A stretch of DNA of 50,868 nt from Saccoglossus kowalevskii (GCF_000003605.2 NW_003130356.1:789373-840240), one strand, 5' to 3'. Positions 24,296-36,394 are shown, counted from the first letter of the stretch. The notes: generated from the letters alone by a model not told the origin. Numbers and translations are program-made.

Positions 24296-24920
24296 TGTCA
24301 GGGGGGAATCTCGTCTCGTCTCTCTATCGCGTCCCCTTGAGGTACGGGATCGGGGAAGTCACTTATACTTTACAGTCAAATAAGACACACACAACGAAAT
24401 ACGTTTCAACTCTCGTCTTAGTCGATCTGTGGAGCACTCTATAAGACACAGCGCCCTGGGGAAAAGTCCCCAAGACTCTCGCAAGGCTGACCCAAGACTC
24501 TTTTAGACTGCGTCAACACTCGCCCCAAGGCTCTCCAGGACTGCACTCGACAGCGTCTATCGTGCTGTGCTCCCCAAGACCAACTCAAACTCTCTTTATT
24601 CACTTTCAAAACTCTAACCAATTACAAAACAGTAAAAAGACTCTAGGGCGTAACCTTCAATCATAAAGCCAATCACACTAAGCACTGAATACGTCATATC
24701 TTTTGATTAATCGTTCACTACATTAATAACTACGGATATAAACTGTCAAAATGAGTAGTCTGAATAGCGGCGGCTATCTGGTAATTAGTTCCAAATCACT
24801 GAGCCAAGTTCCGTCCAAAACTTCAAATAGGCCTAAACGATGACAGACATAACACAGCAATTCAGCTAATAATCAGCTAATTAAGTCGGTTAACAGATAC
24901 GCAAAAACAAATTCATGACA
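24296..24920 (-). mobile_element. Solo LTR, Gypsy-like, copy A
   Basis: 625 bp bounded by TGTCA and CATGACA. It shares long blocks with 30919-31491, for example CATATCTTTTGATTAATCG and TAATTAGTTCCAAATCACTG. Outside the left end both copies share a leader (GAAATTCTC, GTTCTCCAC), which suggests they were 5' LTRs on the minus strand. No clean target-site duplication was seen. Confidence 0.65.
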
Positions 24921-25849
24921 TTACACTGATCAAAATGACATCACAGGATGATTGAGACTTAATCACAACTGAATCTGAGAAACGGGTCGATGATGTTCGA
25001 CTATGTCCATGTTGCATGTCCTATAAATTGTAATACTATCTGAATCTTAAATATGATACAATTGACGAGAAAATTACAAAAAAAAGACAAAAAAGGCAAA
25101 AGAGGAAAATTCAAAATTAAACTCTCCACAAAACATAATATGGATAGTAATATGAGAAGATAAATAAAATGAAAAACATAAATGAATAGAAATAACGTAC
25201 CTGATGCTTTGACTTGACTGTCCTCACTTTAACTGCCAATTAGTGTTCTAACTCAGGTCTCGTCTGACCAAAAATATTATTAAGGAAGGGGAGATGATCG
25301 TGAAAACAAAATCTCAAGTCAGTGGAATCCCATAATCAGACTGAACGAATTATACAGCAACTGACCAAATGACTAGCAACATCTGATTTTTATACGTTAT
25401 TATTTGATGACACTTGACTTAAAACAAACAGTGCCTTACGCAATGAGCTTCGTACCACGAACTCTACCATTAGGATAATCTCAGATATCTGATTGACCAT
25501 AAAATTATCTACATTATTGACCTCAATGTTTTACGTAGTAATTTTCGCGACTAGCGAGAAATTTTCACTTTATTGCGGCTCAGGTACACTTGATAATAAT
25601 CTCGCAATTAACTTTGAGATTTTCGGCACATTGGTGGTGGAATTAAAACCTGTGAGATTAAAATACAATTTAATAGAGATATTAACAACAACAACATCTG
25701 ATTTCTTATCAGTATTATTTGTAAAAAACACTTTACATAATGAACAACGCCCTTCATTAGTGTGTATCATGAGTTCGTACTCTGATTTCGTGCCACCATA
25801 AAGTCATGTTAGTAGTCTATAAACACTATTAAAAAGTAGATGTAGAAAT

Positions 25850-26112
25850 GCAGTGGCGGCGGCACATTGGGGGGAGGGGCAGAGGGGGCGGTCGTCCCCT
25901 CGAAAAAATGTTGAGGGGGCTGCGCCCCTCCAGAATCAAGCTGGAACCAATTGTGTCAGCAAAATGTGCCCCTCCAAATGCAGGAAATAGCGTTTCAGAG
26001 GGTCTAGATTTCAAATTTTGAGGGGGGGGGCATGCCCCCGGATCCCCTTGTAAGGTTGGTGAGCAGATCTCGCCCCCATGCCAAATTTCGTGCAGCCGCC
26101 TCTGAAATGTGA
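25850..26112. mobile_element. G-rich inverted element, possible MITE
   Basis: The left end GCAGTGGCGGCGGCACATTGG and the right end GTGCAGCCGCCTCTG are roughly inverted. The interior holds several runs of G and CCCC and has no reading frame of interest. It is compositionally unlike its AT-rich surroundings. A second copy was not found in the window. Confidence 0.4.
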
Positions 26113-26927
26113 ATGCTATGATCACCGTCAACTCACTTGTATATAATGATAGTTTAGTTGGGCTGTGTTTATTGTTGGCACAGTAGAACTGATAGATGGT
26201 ATCTGATTTTAGAAAGGGTTGGAACCTTACTTTCTTATTCAGAATTTCTTTCTCTTCCTAATTTTTTTAGTTTCTTCCACTGTTTGTTTTCTGTGTTATC
26301 TTATATGAAAGAAGTGCTAAACAACATGCTTCCATTATTATTATATTGACATGAAATAACATGAACTGGTGCACCTGACGTTCAAAATTGTCATCACATG
26401 CATGGTTATATGCGATGATAAAAAATACCCCTGAAATACATGAATGGATAGAAATAATGTACCTCATGAGTTGATTTGGCTGTCTTAGAATGAGTTTCGA
26501 ACCACGCCCATGTCAATGTCCGATTAACCATAGATTATCTACATTAGTGACGTCAATGTCCCACGTAGTACGATAGAGAAGACACAGACGTCATTGGCTC
26601 TTGTACGTGACGACATGTACGTGCGTTAAGGGTGGCATTCTGTTTGTTGTACCTGATTTGGGTGCATTATATAGTAGAGCGTGTACAATTAGACTGCCAC
26701 TGAAATGGGACATGGAGGTATAAAAGTGAACACAACTCGAATACTGTAGGCTCGTAAGATTCACCTGTATATTCATATATGCCTGGGTTAAGCTATAGAT
26801 GCAGGTTCGTTGGCACTAAGAGTGACATTGTTTTTTTTTTTGCTTTTTCTTACTCGGACAGTCTTAGCTAGATAGTATTAAAATTTGCGGAGCTTTGTCA
26901 ATGTTAGAACATACTCAGAAATCCATT

Positions 26928-27287
26928 TTAAAATATAGGGAACCGAGGCACGCATATGTGATTAAAAGTCCCGAAAGTTTGTTTACGTTGCTCTTTGATT
27001 GACAAGTCACTGCTGATCTTATATGCAAATGAGATGCTGGCCTCAGTTACGATGCGGCGATGTGTGACTTCCTGTCTTCGACGCTGTTTAACCACAGTCC
27101 CTCTAGCTCTAGATTGATTGTGGTTTAACCAAAGACTATAGTCTTCTCTATAGTCTTTGATTTGAACTTCCCTGGTAAACTGAAAAACACAAGTGGAGAT
27201 AATGGCTAAGAAGTTTGCTACGAAATTTAAACATATTATCGTTTTGTAAAGAGTTAAATATAGTGCATAATATAGAGATTCCGTCAT
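26928..27287 (-). CDS. Hypothetical 119-codon ORF
   Basis: The first 36 residues are hydrophobic (LYKTIICLNFVANFLAIIST), the remainder is basic and charged (REVQIKDYREDYSLW, RARGTVVKQRRRQEVTHRR). An acceptor-like site (TGTGTTTTTCAG) falls exactly between the halves, so the basic part could instead be an exon of about 83 codons. It contains a perfect 12-bp inverted repeat (27130-27159). No domain was recognised, and expression is unproven. Confidence 0.25.
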   Translation of the reverse strand: MTESLYYALYLTLYKTIICLNFVANFLAIISTCVFQFTREVQIKDYREDYSLWLNHNQSRARGTVVKQRRRQEVTHRRIVTEASISFAYKISSDLSIKEQRKQTFGTFNHICVPRFPIF

Positions 27288-27883
27288 TACTTTTTTTCGC
27301 CATGTTTCTTTTTGACTATTTATGTACAGCCTTGCTAAATCTTGCTAAACATTCAGAAGGGTGAATGTTTGTACCTGTTTTCTATATTTTAAAATCGTCT
27401 TTTGAATATATTCTTCTATTCACAATGCTGCGAAATTTTAACAGTCTATAGCCAAGACTGTTTGGATAATAACAAATAAAACAAAAAATCACTCTCAAGT
27501 GCACACGAACTTGCATCTATACCTTAAATCTTCAAAACGAAATAACCAGAAGATCTTGACGTTTGAAATTCATGTATCTTTGGCATATATATGAATGGCG
27601 TAGCACTGACACAAATCATATTACACGCCTAAAACAATTTATATCCTAACAACTATGCCAAACCAAATACGCTGGAGATTTCATGGCGTTTTCTGCGACA
27701 TCTCTTGGTGCGTCATGTTCGGGTGCGCGCAACAAATCCATAACCGGATCAATAACAGAAATAATCTGCACGCCCGAATCTCAGGGTATTTCATACAATT
27801 GTGGGAACAAAAATACAGCAACTTCACAGCGGAAAAAAATAACGCAAAACTAAGCGACGAAAAAAATCGCCATCGCCCACCCA

Positions 27884-27982
27884 CTATAATGCTCCATCCC
27901 TTAGAGCGATTCTCACGTAAATTTTCCTGTCAACTGAAAATTCTAAGTCCTCCTGTGACGCATTTTCCAAACTACGATGCAT
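27884..27982 (-). CDS. Short ORF of 32 residues, unknown
   Basis: MHRSLENASQEDLEFSVDRK begins a 32-residue frame ending at TAG (27886-27884). The composition is protein-like, and the upstream minus strand is purine/pyrimidine-mixed with CpGs, as in a 5' UTR. No family was recognised. It may be the start of a spliced gene or a transposon remnant. Confidence 0.2.
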   Translation of the reverse strand: MHRSLENASQEDLEFSVDRKIYVRIALRDGAL

Positions 27983-28429
27983 AAATTCGTTCGGAATATT
28001 CAAATTTAATCTGGCGCGTCAAACGATCGAATCCTAAGAGAGCGAGAAAAAAAAGAACCGGAGTTTCTTGTCCCTGTATTTCTAGTGTATTTGATTAGTC
28101 AGATTGTCGGGGTTTGTGACGTCGTCCACTCACTAAAAGGTTGATGAACGCTATACATATATAGCTCTCACCAATACGCCAAACTGAGTTCTCTCAAGGT
28201 ATGCTCTGCACCATAATACTGTTCGAATCTTAATATGTTAAAATTGAACGACGGACAAACAAAAAATATACAAGAGGAAATCAAAATATGAAAAGATTCA
28301 TGTCACCCACGATATTCAAGAAACATAGTGACTTGTTGGAAGGAAGGTAAAATATACCTTATAATTTTGACTTGACAGTCTGAATACTCATCATTCGCGG
28401 TGTCATTTGACCACATATTTATATGTCCC

Positions 28430-29640
28430 CTTATCGGCTCGTACCGAGTCGGTTCTTGCCAAATAGGTTCGTTTATAGGTCAACCTGTTGTGCACGCGTG
28501 TTGGTATTTCAAAATCGTGCTCCTATCTATATAACACTCATTCCACACCTTAGTTTAGTTTAGTAGAGATCGATAACACTGAACATAATCTGCGGTTTAA
28601 AAAAACAAACAACTCAGCTGTTACAACAACCCAACTTTTTAAATCTTATTTTGAGACATGATGGCCAGGATTACCAACAATCAAAACTTTATCGAGCTTC
28701 GAGCTGTTGTAGAACAATTTTAATTTCGGCAGGGGTTATCAAGGAGTTATGTCAAGGCTGCAGTATCCCGGTCACTTTAAAATGAATGAACACATCTTCT
28801 GGTCTTTACTACATGTTATAATACTTTCTGAAGATATTCATAACGTTTTTATGACTTTTATGGAAGCATTAGAGAGTGGCTGCGGCATGTCTTATGGTCC
28901 GATCGAGTACGAAACTCGCTCGCAATTTGTGCCAGTGTGGTACGCGCCTGTGGTGCTTACGATTATGCAAATACGAATACGTCACTGACAGTTCTTGATG
29001 GTAAACTATCTCTGAAAGCGATATTTAAGCTGAACTTTTCTTTCTAGAGGCTTTTAAAAAAGATTAATAAGGTTGCTAACAAAATATCGGAATTTAGGTT
29101 CTCGTACCTCGTACGAATATATTATTAATTCGTTTGTGTTAGTCACAATCACAGTCGGCATTTACTGGTGTAATAATATTTATTAAGGTTTTTAACAAAT
29201 TACAAGTCTACATTATTGACTTTATTATTGTCATCTTAAAACAAACATTTGCTTTCAAAGTTTGCCCCAAGGTACTCCCAGTGACGCATTCAAAATTTAC
29301 ATATTTTCGAGTCTTTCTTTCATTGTCTGTTTAATTACGAAGTATTCTATTACAGATATGCTTTTAGTATTGAGTACACATTGTGCATATGAATGAATAA
29401 ATTTGCATAAATTATTAGCATGTCATGTGACCTTATTACTATCTGTGTACATGGATGAATATATTTGGATAAACTATCATAATATATAGAAAATGATAAG
29501 GTAATCTTTCGTCCTTTGTAATTATTCAATATAACCAGAAGTTTCAGACAATGTATTATTCCTCAGCGATAGATATGAAATAAAGTGTACTATACTATTT
29601 CCATGTTGTGATTATTTTTCATATTACACAATTTTTCTCC
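28430..29640. other. Non-coding stretch, nothing recognised
   Basis: AT-rich sequence between the module array and the LTR block. A 79-codon plus-strand frame (28749-28988) shows no domain and is not supported by any splice or repeat evidence. Confidence 0.4.
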
Positions 29641-29644
29641 GTGC

Positions 29645-30427
29645 TGTTATGGGGGAAAATCTCGTATGGTTTCTATGTCACGTCTGCTTGAGGTACCGGA
29701 CTGGGAAAGTCACTTAAGGTTTACAGTCATAGACGCACGCAACGAAATACGTTAGCCACATCGAGAATGCCTCAAGGCAAACTACCTCGTCGGAGACTCT
29801 GCCCAGGACTCACCAAGACTCTCTCGCCTCGTGGAGCTCTCTCTAGGACCAAGGACTTAGACCGTTTATTACACATGACACATCCCTTCACCCCAAACTG
29901 AGGTTATGCCGCCTGGCCTAACACGTTCATAAATCAAAGTTACCTTCATCTACTCATCATCATACGGGTTAAATACAATAATAATAAAAGGTATAAATCA
30001 AAAGAGTAAACACACTGATTAAATACATAGTTAGAATGTCACAAAAATCAAGGTTATAAATCTAAATATCCTACTCTTCCAGGGAGGGCTCAAACCGTCC
30101 CGTTTTCCTCAAAACAGTCTGCCGACACAGCCCTTTGCTGCACTGTCTCCCGTTACTAAGGTTACACATTCTATATCAAAAAGGTCAAAAAAACTAAGGT
30201 GTGGTGGTGTAACCATGCGATCAGCCAATCGCTGCAGTCGACAGCATGATCACGTGATTACTAGGGATGCATCTCTCGGTTAAAGCATTGCAAACTTCTT
30301 AAAAACTCAAACCTGCATGTTGCAAATACTTCGTCTACTAAGAAACGTTTGAATTTACCATCACAAAGGACCTCACAAAGCCATCAAAATATCCGTTCAA
30401 AACAAAGATCTGGGCACCCACATAACA
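29645..30427 (-). mobile_element. Solo LTR, related subfamily, copy B
   Basis: The ends are TGTTATG and CATAACA (inverted). About 240 bp at the left (29650-29885) match the R-U5 part of the LTR at 30919-31491, including the minus-strand AATAAACGGTCTAAG polyadenylation region. The rest, the U3 side, is unrelated to the other copies. This U3 replacement is typical of diverging LTR subfamilies. The right boundary rests on the terminal inverted motif only. Confidence 0.5.
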
Positions 30428-30637
30428 TACAATTCAATATCACAAAAAACGTTCGAAAATTGACAATAGAAAGCGAGAAATATATTACATTACTAAGCAA
30501 AAGAGCCGGATTCTGAAAAAAAAGATAAACGTCTTTCAGTTGCAGCAGTTCTCTACACAATACACAAATAGATAAAGTTCTAATTTAAAGTCTAAGCGTC
30601 TCTTCTATGTCATCGCGTTAGTCCGGGTCGTTCTTTC

Positions 30638-30853
30638 TCATCTTGTCTCAATGTCGCTCAATTCACCTTGATTATCCAATCCTATTCGATACTCGTCCTT
30701 CCTAAGGGGTTCTAATATCTTCATCTCTTCAGTGTTGTTCATCGGTGTGATTCGGGTAAAGTCGTTAGTCGTCAAGCGCAGTTTCGTCTGTGCCATCGAG
30801 CTGCTAGTTCTGTTCACAAGAAAGACACACACGTCCAAGTGCGTGAGACGCAA
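30638..30853 (-). pseudogene. Retroelement leader/gag-start ORF fragment
   Basis: A 71-codon minus-strand frame (inner start SSSMAQTKLRLTTNDFTR) lies just inside the LTR at 30919-31491, where the 5' leader and gag start of a minus-strand LTR retrotransposon would be. It ends after about 70 residues with no capsid or zinc-knuckle motif, so the element was deleted or truncated here. Assignment to gag is by position only. Confidence 0.3.
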
Positions 30854-30918
30854 TGCCCAGGGTTCTCACACCACGTGTCATGAAAGGAAATTCTCGTTTT
30901 GCCCAGTTCTCCACCACT

Positions 30919-31491
30919 TGTCATGGGGGAAAATCTCGTCTGGTCTCTATGTCACGTCTGCTTGAGGTACCGGACCGGGAAAGTCACTTAAGCTTTACAG
31001 TCAAATTGACGCACGCAACGAAATACGTTTCAATAGCTAGTCTTTAGCCACATCGAGAATGCCTCAAGGCGAACTACCTCGTCGGAGACTCTGCCCAGGA
31101 CTCACCAAGACTCTCTCGCCTCGTGGATCTCTCTCTGGGACCAAGGACTTAGACCGTTTATTATGTATCAAAACTTAACCAATTACAAAGAAGTTTAAAA
31201 ACTCTAAGGTTTGGCCTTCACACATTCAATTTGCACATAGCCAATCACACTAAGTACTGGACACGTCATATCTTTTGATTAATCGTCCGCCATATTAATA
31301 ACCGCAAATAGCAAACGTCAGAAATAGTAGCCCGGATGGCGACAGTTATATCGTAATTAGTTCCAAATCACTGAGTCAAGTTCCGTCCAGGACCTCGCAT
31401 GCACCTAAATGATGACAGATATAACACAGCCATTCACTAGTAACCAGCTAAATTAGTCGGACAACAGATACACAGAAACTAATTCATGACA
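30919..31491 (-). mobile_element. LTR, Gypsy-like, copy C, with leader
   Basis: 573 bp bounded by TGTCATG and CATGACA. On the minus strand it carries an AATAAA signal inside ACATAATAAACGG. Just beyond its minus-strand 3' end lies TGGTGGAGAACTGGG, positioned like a primer-binding site two bases after the LTR. It matches copy A over its whole length with scattered changes. Confidence 0.7.
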
Positions 31492-32219
31492 GTGCCATAG
31501 AATGAAAAGATCATATATTATTTTTGATAGGAATCCTAATAGTTATCCATATTATACAATGAGAAGTGCTCTTCCAAAATGAATTGCATATATGTGCAGT
31601 AACATGCTCAGTAGTACAACGTCTAAATTCGACTCGAAATATTTGTGAGGTATTAAACAAATTATTTCATTTTGTGTGTACGACATGTGATTCATTATAA
31701 TAATAAATACATAATTGCATCCCTTGTGTTAGTACAACACATTATTCGTTTCTTATAATAAATACGCCCCGTGACACTGTGTACTGTTTTCTAGGGCATG
31801 AAGTCACAGACAAAATCAGGGCAAAGATGATCCGTATAGCAGCCAGGTTGGAAGGGAAGACAAGAAGTTAATATTTATTCCCGTATAAAGTTAACTACTG
31901 ACAACATTTCTATGCTCTGCATTATTCAATAAAGCATTGAAACGTGTATTCCATTTGCCAAGAATAACCCTATTTTTCTGTTTCAGTCATTGCAATATAC
32001 GAATACCTTGTGGGGAAAAATAAGCGATGGCTTTCAGTGTATACCACGCTACAAATGTCTTGGGTGACTAAGTGTAATTAAAGAAGTTGGTCATAATTAA
32101 AGAAGGTTAACATTATCACACACTTGTACAGTATCAAACACAACACATACATATGCAGATTATTTTCCACCATACTCGTGGCAGCAGTGGGATTTGACAA
32201 CAGATAAAATGAGAAATAG

Positions 32220-33090
32220 ACGATTGAAAGATTAAGACCAAAGAGGATTCCAAAGAAGTACTGGAAAAACCATTATGTGCAATTAGGTTCGCTCCACCAA
32301 TAGGAAAGAAGGAAAATTCAGATTGACCAGGCTGACAATTATGCTCCAGAGCTGAGAGGTAGACAGAGAAAACAAATGAAAGCCTGCTAGAATCAGGAGA
32401 AACTGTTCAGGAGCTGACTGTAAATAACTACACAGGGGGACACAGTTATATATGGTAAGGTATGATAACCGCTATTAGGTAATGTCGTATACAGTGTGAT
32501 GAATGTACAAAACGCTACATGTACAAAATCCTCCCCCCCTGACGGCACAGGAGGGCCTTACAACAGTATATAGCGGGTGTCCCATGGAATTTAAACAGTC
32601 AGCACTGGACATACTCGGACCATTTCCCACGACTATAAACGGTAATAAAGTCGTATTAGTGGTTATATACCAGTTCAGTAAGTGAATGGAAGCATACGCA
32701 ACACCATATCAAGAAGTAACTACTGGGCTAGAGCTTTAATAATGGTATTTTTTTCCAGGTTCGGAGTTCCAAAAGAATTACACTCTGATCAGGAGAAAAA
32801 GTTTTGACTCCGATGTTTCAATGAAATATGTACTACTTGAGAATAAAGAAGGCACGTAATAATAAAAATCGAGACTTTAAATAAACGATAGTAGATATGT
32901 TGGTAAAGAATATACGAACAGATCAGACAGACTGGGATTTAGTCATGATGGCTATAAGAAGTACAGACCATGAATTCACAATAGAAACACCAAATATGAT
33001 GGTATTGGGCAGGTAATATGACTTCAAATAGACCATGGTAGAAAATGCTGTACGCTGAAGGGGAAGACATAAAAACGCATTATTCGCAAG
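32220..33090 (+). mobile_element. Ty3/Gypsy integrase relic
   Basis: Broken plus-strand frames show, in order, the zinc-binding linker (QCDECTKRYM near 32490), the integrase start (PMEFKQ, DILGPFPTTINGNKVVLVV at 32590-32670), the central block (RFGVPKELHSDQ near 32760) and the late block (MLVKNIRTDQTDWDL, AIRSTDHEFTIETPNMM to about 33010). Several stops and frameshifts separate them. The order is correct for Gypsy integrase, so this is one decayed copy with no active product. Confidence 0.75.
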
Positions 33091-33099
33091 TTTGGTGCA

Positions 33100-34436
33100 A
33101 TTATTATTATTTATTTCAGAAAGAGTCCATATAAAGTAAATTACAAAACAAAAAGAGAAAATGAAATAGAGTTACTGTTTATAATAAAATACAGTCATTA
33201 GGTTTATGCTACAAAATCAAAAAATCTAATTATTCCAGTACCACACCAACTGTGAGTTCCAACGTATGTCACTACTATATATTACAGAGCCTGACAACGC
33301 CATTAGTAGATGTATAAACGCGTTCAGTAAATAAAGATACTAGCTTTCTATTAAGACAAGGGAATGTTTGTACTCTATTAACAACACACATTGTACTGAC
33401 ACTACAATCATGTGGATATCCAAACAATTTCCTGAAAGCATTGTTATAGGAAACCCTCATGGTATTAAACGTAGACTTTCGAAAACAACACCATAATTGA
33501 CAGCAATAAAAACTGGAACAGTAAGTTTTGAAAAGACATTGCTTAACCTCAGTGCTACAGTTCACAAATTTTCCCAACAAGAGATTAGCACGAACACAAA
33601 ACAAACGTCTCTGGTCAGTGGTTATTTTTGACCAGCTGACACGCGTATTTCTATTAATACCATAGTTATTATTAGTTGTGGTTGTAACCATGTTCATAGC
33701 TCGACAGGTAATCGACATGGGCATATGATCGGACGCAACGTAGTCGTAACATATATTAATGTCTGTAATTGACCGATGCGCGCTTACACTAGAAATACAA
33801 TGATCTAACCAAGAGGTAGTCTTATGTGCTTCATTCAGGTACGTAAAATTATCATCAGAGTTGCCGAGAAATTCAAGATTAGAAATGAGTAACTCTTCCT
33901 CGTTACAAAGCTCGCGTAGCTCACTACAATAACGTGAGTACGACCGCGGATCTGTATTCCAGTCCCCTATCACAAAGACGTTTGGAGTATCGACCTCCTG
34001 GATAATGGCATTTATTTTACCAAGGTAGTCAACATATTCGTCTTGGTTCTCAACACTGTAGGTCGGGAGGTACACACTCAAGATAAACAGTTTGCTAATT
34101 CTCTCCAAAAGTAATTTCTGCGCCAAGAAGTCTGGGATCGTTCAGTGGCTTAATCTTTAGCGAACTTCCTATTGTTTTACTCCAAAGAATAGCTGTCCCT
34201 CCGAAGGGACGTCCCAGGAGGATGTCAGTACTTGTGTCGACAGCAGAAACGCCATATGCATAGAAGTCATTGTGAATAGCAGATACAAATTCAAGATCAT
34301 CCTTGACGAGCCAGTGTTCTTGTAGAAGACAAATGTCGTGCTTATCGCAGAGTTCGGTGACAATCGGTCTACTATTTTTAACCGATCTACAGTTATAAGT
34401 TACAATTTTAAAATCTGACATAAGAAAGTTATTCAC
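33100..34436 (-). mobile_element. CR1-like LINE, internally deleted
   Basis: The minus strand opens at 34436 with an apurinic endonuclease domain: FKIVTYNCRSVKNS, LLQEHWL, VIGDWNTD and SDHMP. The frame shifts once near 34110. After residues for the start of the RT region (VSWSKITTDQRR) the text jumps directly to the ORF2 C-terminus (CLFKTYCSSFYCCQLWC, RVSYNNAFRKLFGYPHDC), so nearly all of the reverse transcriptase is deleted. The 3' tail ends in a TGGACTCTTTCTGAAATAAA-type CR1 terminus and ATT repeats at about 33100. It separates the Gypsy integrase relic from Gypsy RT sequence. Confidence 0.85.
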
Positions 34437-34779
34437 GACGCGGATAATACTTGCGTACTAAAACTCCTTCGGGACAAGCACTTGCGTTCATGATTGGCTG
34501 AAAGTTGGATGCAGTTGTTGTTATGCAAAACGAGGCATAAGTGTCAATAGGATAGCTAAGGCACTATAGTTGTTTGATCGCGCAAAGAAGAAAGGACGAT
34601 ATCCAAAATTGCATATGAGATGGCTCAGCCCTAGTTTAATAACATGGAGTATATCCTAGGTTGTATTGGTATATTGAATACAGCGCAGTGAAATCTAAAA
34701 CTGTGTCTCACTATGACAGTATGTAGTCATATGAAGGTAAACCTCTTGGTAAGCTGGTTGGATTCTGAACTGGTAGGCG

Positions 34780-35165
34780 AAATGGCGACCTCATTGAAAA
34801 TGCATAGTATATATCTAACATACAGACCGCCGAGTATCCAATATGTAAAGGTCGCCACACTGCTTTATATTGTTCTAATACTAATAACAAATTGTCTGGA
34901 TTCACTTGGTTTAGAAAATCCTAAATATTTTACAATGCTTGACATAAAAAAGTAGATTTATATCCAGATAGCCGCGAGTAGACAACTTTTAAATAATTTG
35001 GCGTAATTGCCAATATAATCGACCTGGATGTGTTCGGAAGCAGATACCTTTTTTATGATTTTGTTTATTTAAGGGCTACAATTGGAAATTTACCTGGATG
35101 ATACACCGTTTTTTGAGCAGTTTCAGAAACTCGCAGCAAACGGTTTATTTCCAGGACGCCGAGTG
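34780..35165 (+). mobile_element. Ty3/Gypsy reverse transcriptase relic
   Basis: The plus strand has NCLDSLGLENPKYFTMLDIK (34890-34950), the Gypsy RT block just before the first catalytic Asp, and EIYLDDTPFFEQF (about 35085-35125), the YLDD catalytic box. Stops interrupt the text between them. It lies downstream of the integrase relic, the reverse of RT-then-integrase order, so it belongs to another copy or the locus is rearranged. Confidence 0.65.
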
Positions 35166-36290
35166 TAACGTTTAACCTTGAGACGTTTGATACTTAGTGC
35201 AGCCTGTTGAGGAATCTATTTATCATATCATCAGCTAACAGCTGTGTAAAATTAAATAATGCTACGCAAGTTATTGGTCGAATAATACATCACTAAACGA
35301 GGTTCTATTTCTATGAATAATCGAAGAAGATGGTGACGAACATAAATCGACATTCAAGATATTGAGTTCAAAACATATAATAAAAACAACTGCGCAATAA
35401 ATTGAATGAAACAGAAACTACGACTTAAATCTGTCATTGGCAAGGTATCCTGCATACATGTAATTCATATCACATTGAAATCTAACAAATAAAATGCATG
35501 CTCGGTGGATGCACGATCACCATGTTGTGCCTAAAGCTAAAGGGTGTGTCCGCTCTGTAAAAAAAACGTGTATTTTGCTCTTTATTTATGTCGCTCTAAT
35601 GTTTAATAAAATAACGTCTTAGAAACATTTATTATAGCAATGAAATGAATATAAAACGGTTAATTTTCTTTTTGAGGTTGGGACATCATCGCGATGGTAT
35701 GCGTTGTTCACAAAAGTGTTGTACGTAAAGAACATCGTTATATTTTTAGTACAAGTTGGGCGAGTCAAATTCGAGTAAAATCATAAAAAGTTCGACAGAT
35801 GTGACTTTCCTTTAGAGTGGAAATATATAGCTATTGGCCAACAGGAATTGTACAAATCATTGCAAAATAATTGTTAGCATGAGTTTTTCGTTGTGAACAC
35901 ATTTTCTCTCTCATATGTTCTGTTTCTCTCGCATTCTCACTCTTTTTCAATTTACAAGTTGTACAATGATGTTTTTCATAATTTCTCTCATACAGATAAA
36001 AAATGTAAAATATTATGTTCGTGCGTGCATGGTCCTTGTTTTCAGACGTTACATTCGAATACGACCTTCTTACATATTCACGAGATTTTTTAAAATGTAC
36101 AAGCAATAACACGTGTAAGTTCTACTGTAATGTACTGTGATTGATAAACAGTTTTTAATTATCAAGTAAAAAGCTTTATTCGGATAAGAAATTTAAATTG
36201 CACTGTGACTTCAATCATATTTAAATTTAATTACTTCGTAAACATTGTTAAAGTTGTAAATACCACACAGAACGTATGCAAGTGAAGAAC
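35127..36290 (-). repeat. Duplicated unit 1 of the secreted-protein cluster
   Basis: This block aligns with 36878-38030 and 38036-39300 over about 1.1 kb (for example ATTGGTCGAATAATACATCA, GCATGCTCGGTGGATGCACG, AATTGTACAAATCATTGCAAA). Unlike the other two it lacks the signal-peptide exon: sequence corresponding to about 37495-37630 is cleanly missing at 35750, while the CCAAT-region promoter block (35830-35870) remains. Confidence 0.85.
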
Positions 36291-36292
36291 AG

Positions 36293-36293
36293 A

Positions 36294-36392
<99 letters not shown>

Positions 36393-36394
36393 AT
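36293..36394. repeat. (ATAA)n microsatellite
   Basis: About 25 uninterrupted ATAA units over 102 bp. A shorter array of the same unit sits at 39311-39342, in the same place relative to exon 2 of the secreted-protein family, so the microsatellite was duplicated with the gene and then expanded. Confidence 0.97.

Larger units (their letters stand above)
22370..28420. repeat. Array of diverged ~1-1.5 kb modules
   Basis: Several blocks recur in the same order: ACACACCTCAAAACAGT (about 22390, 23426, partly 24040 and 27620), ACTGTTGATAGACGCCACA (22465, 23504), CATTAATACTGTTTGAGTTT (22550, 23612), a GTACCT motif followed by GACT-GGCTGTC (22711, 25197, 26457, and 28354 as ATACCT), and CTGGTCTCGTACCA (23002, 23770, with relatives at 25451 and 26496). 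The copies are clearly diverged and rearranged, and one LTR (24296-24920) has inserted. On the minus strand the GTACCT motif is a splice donor (AAG|GTACGT). No coding frame is shared among the copies. Confidence 0.7.
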
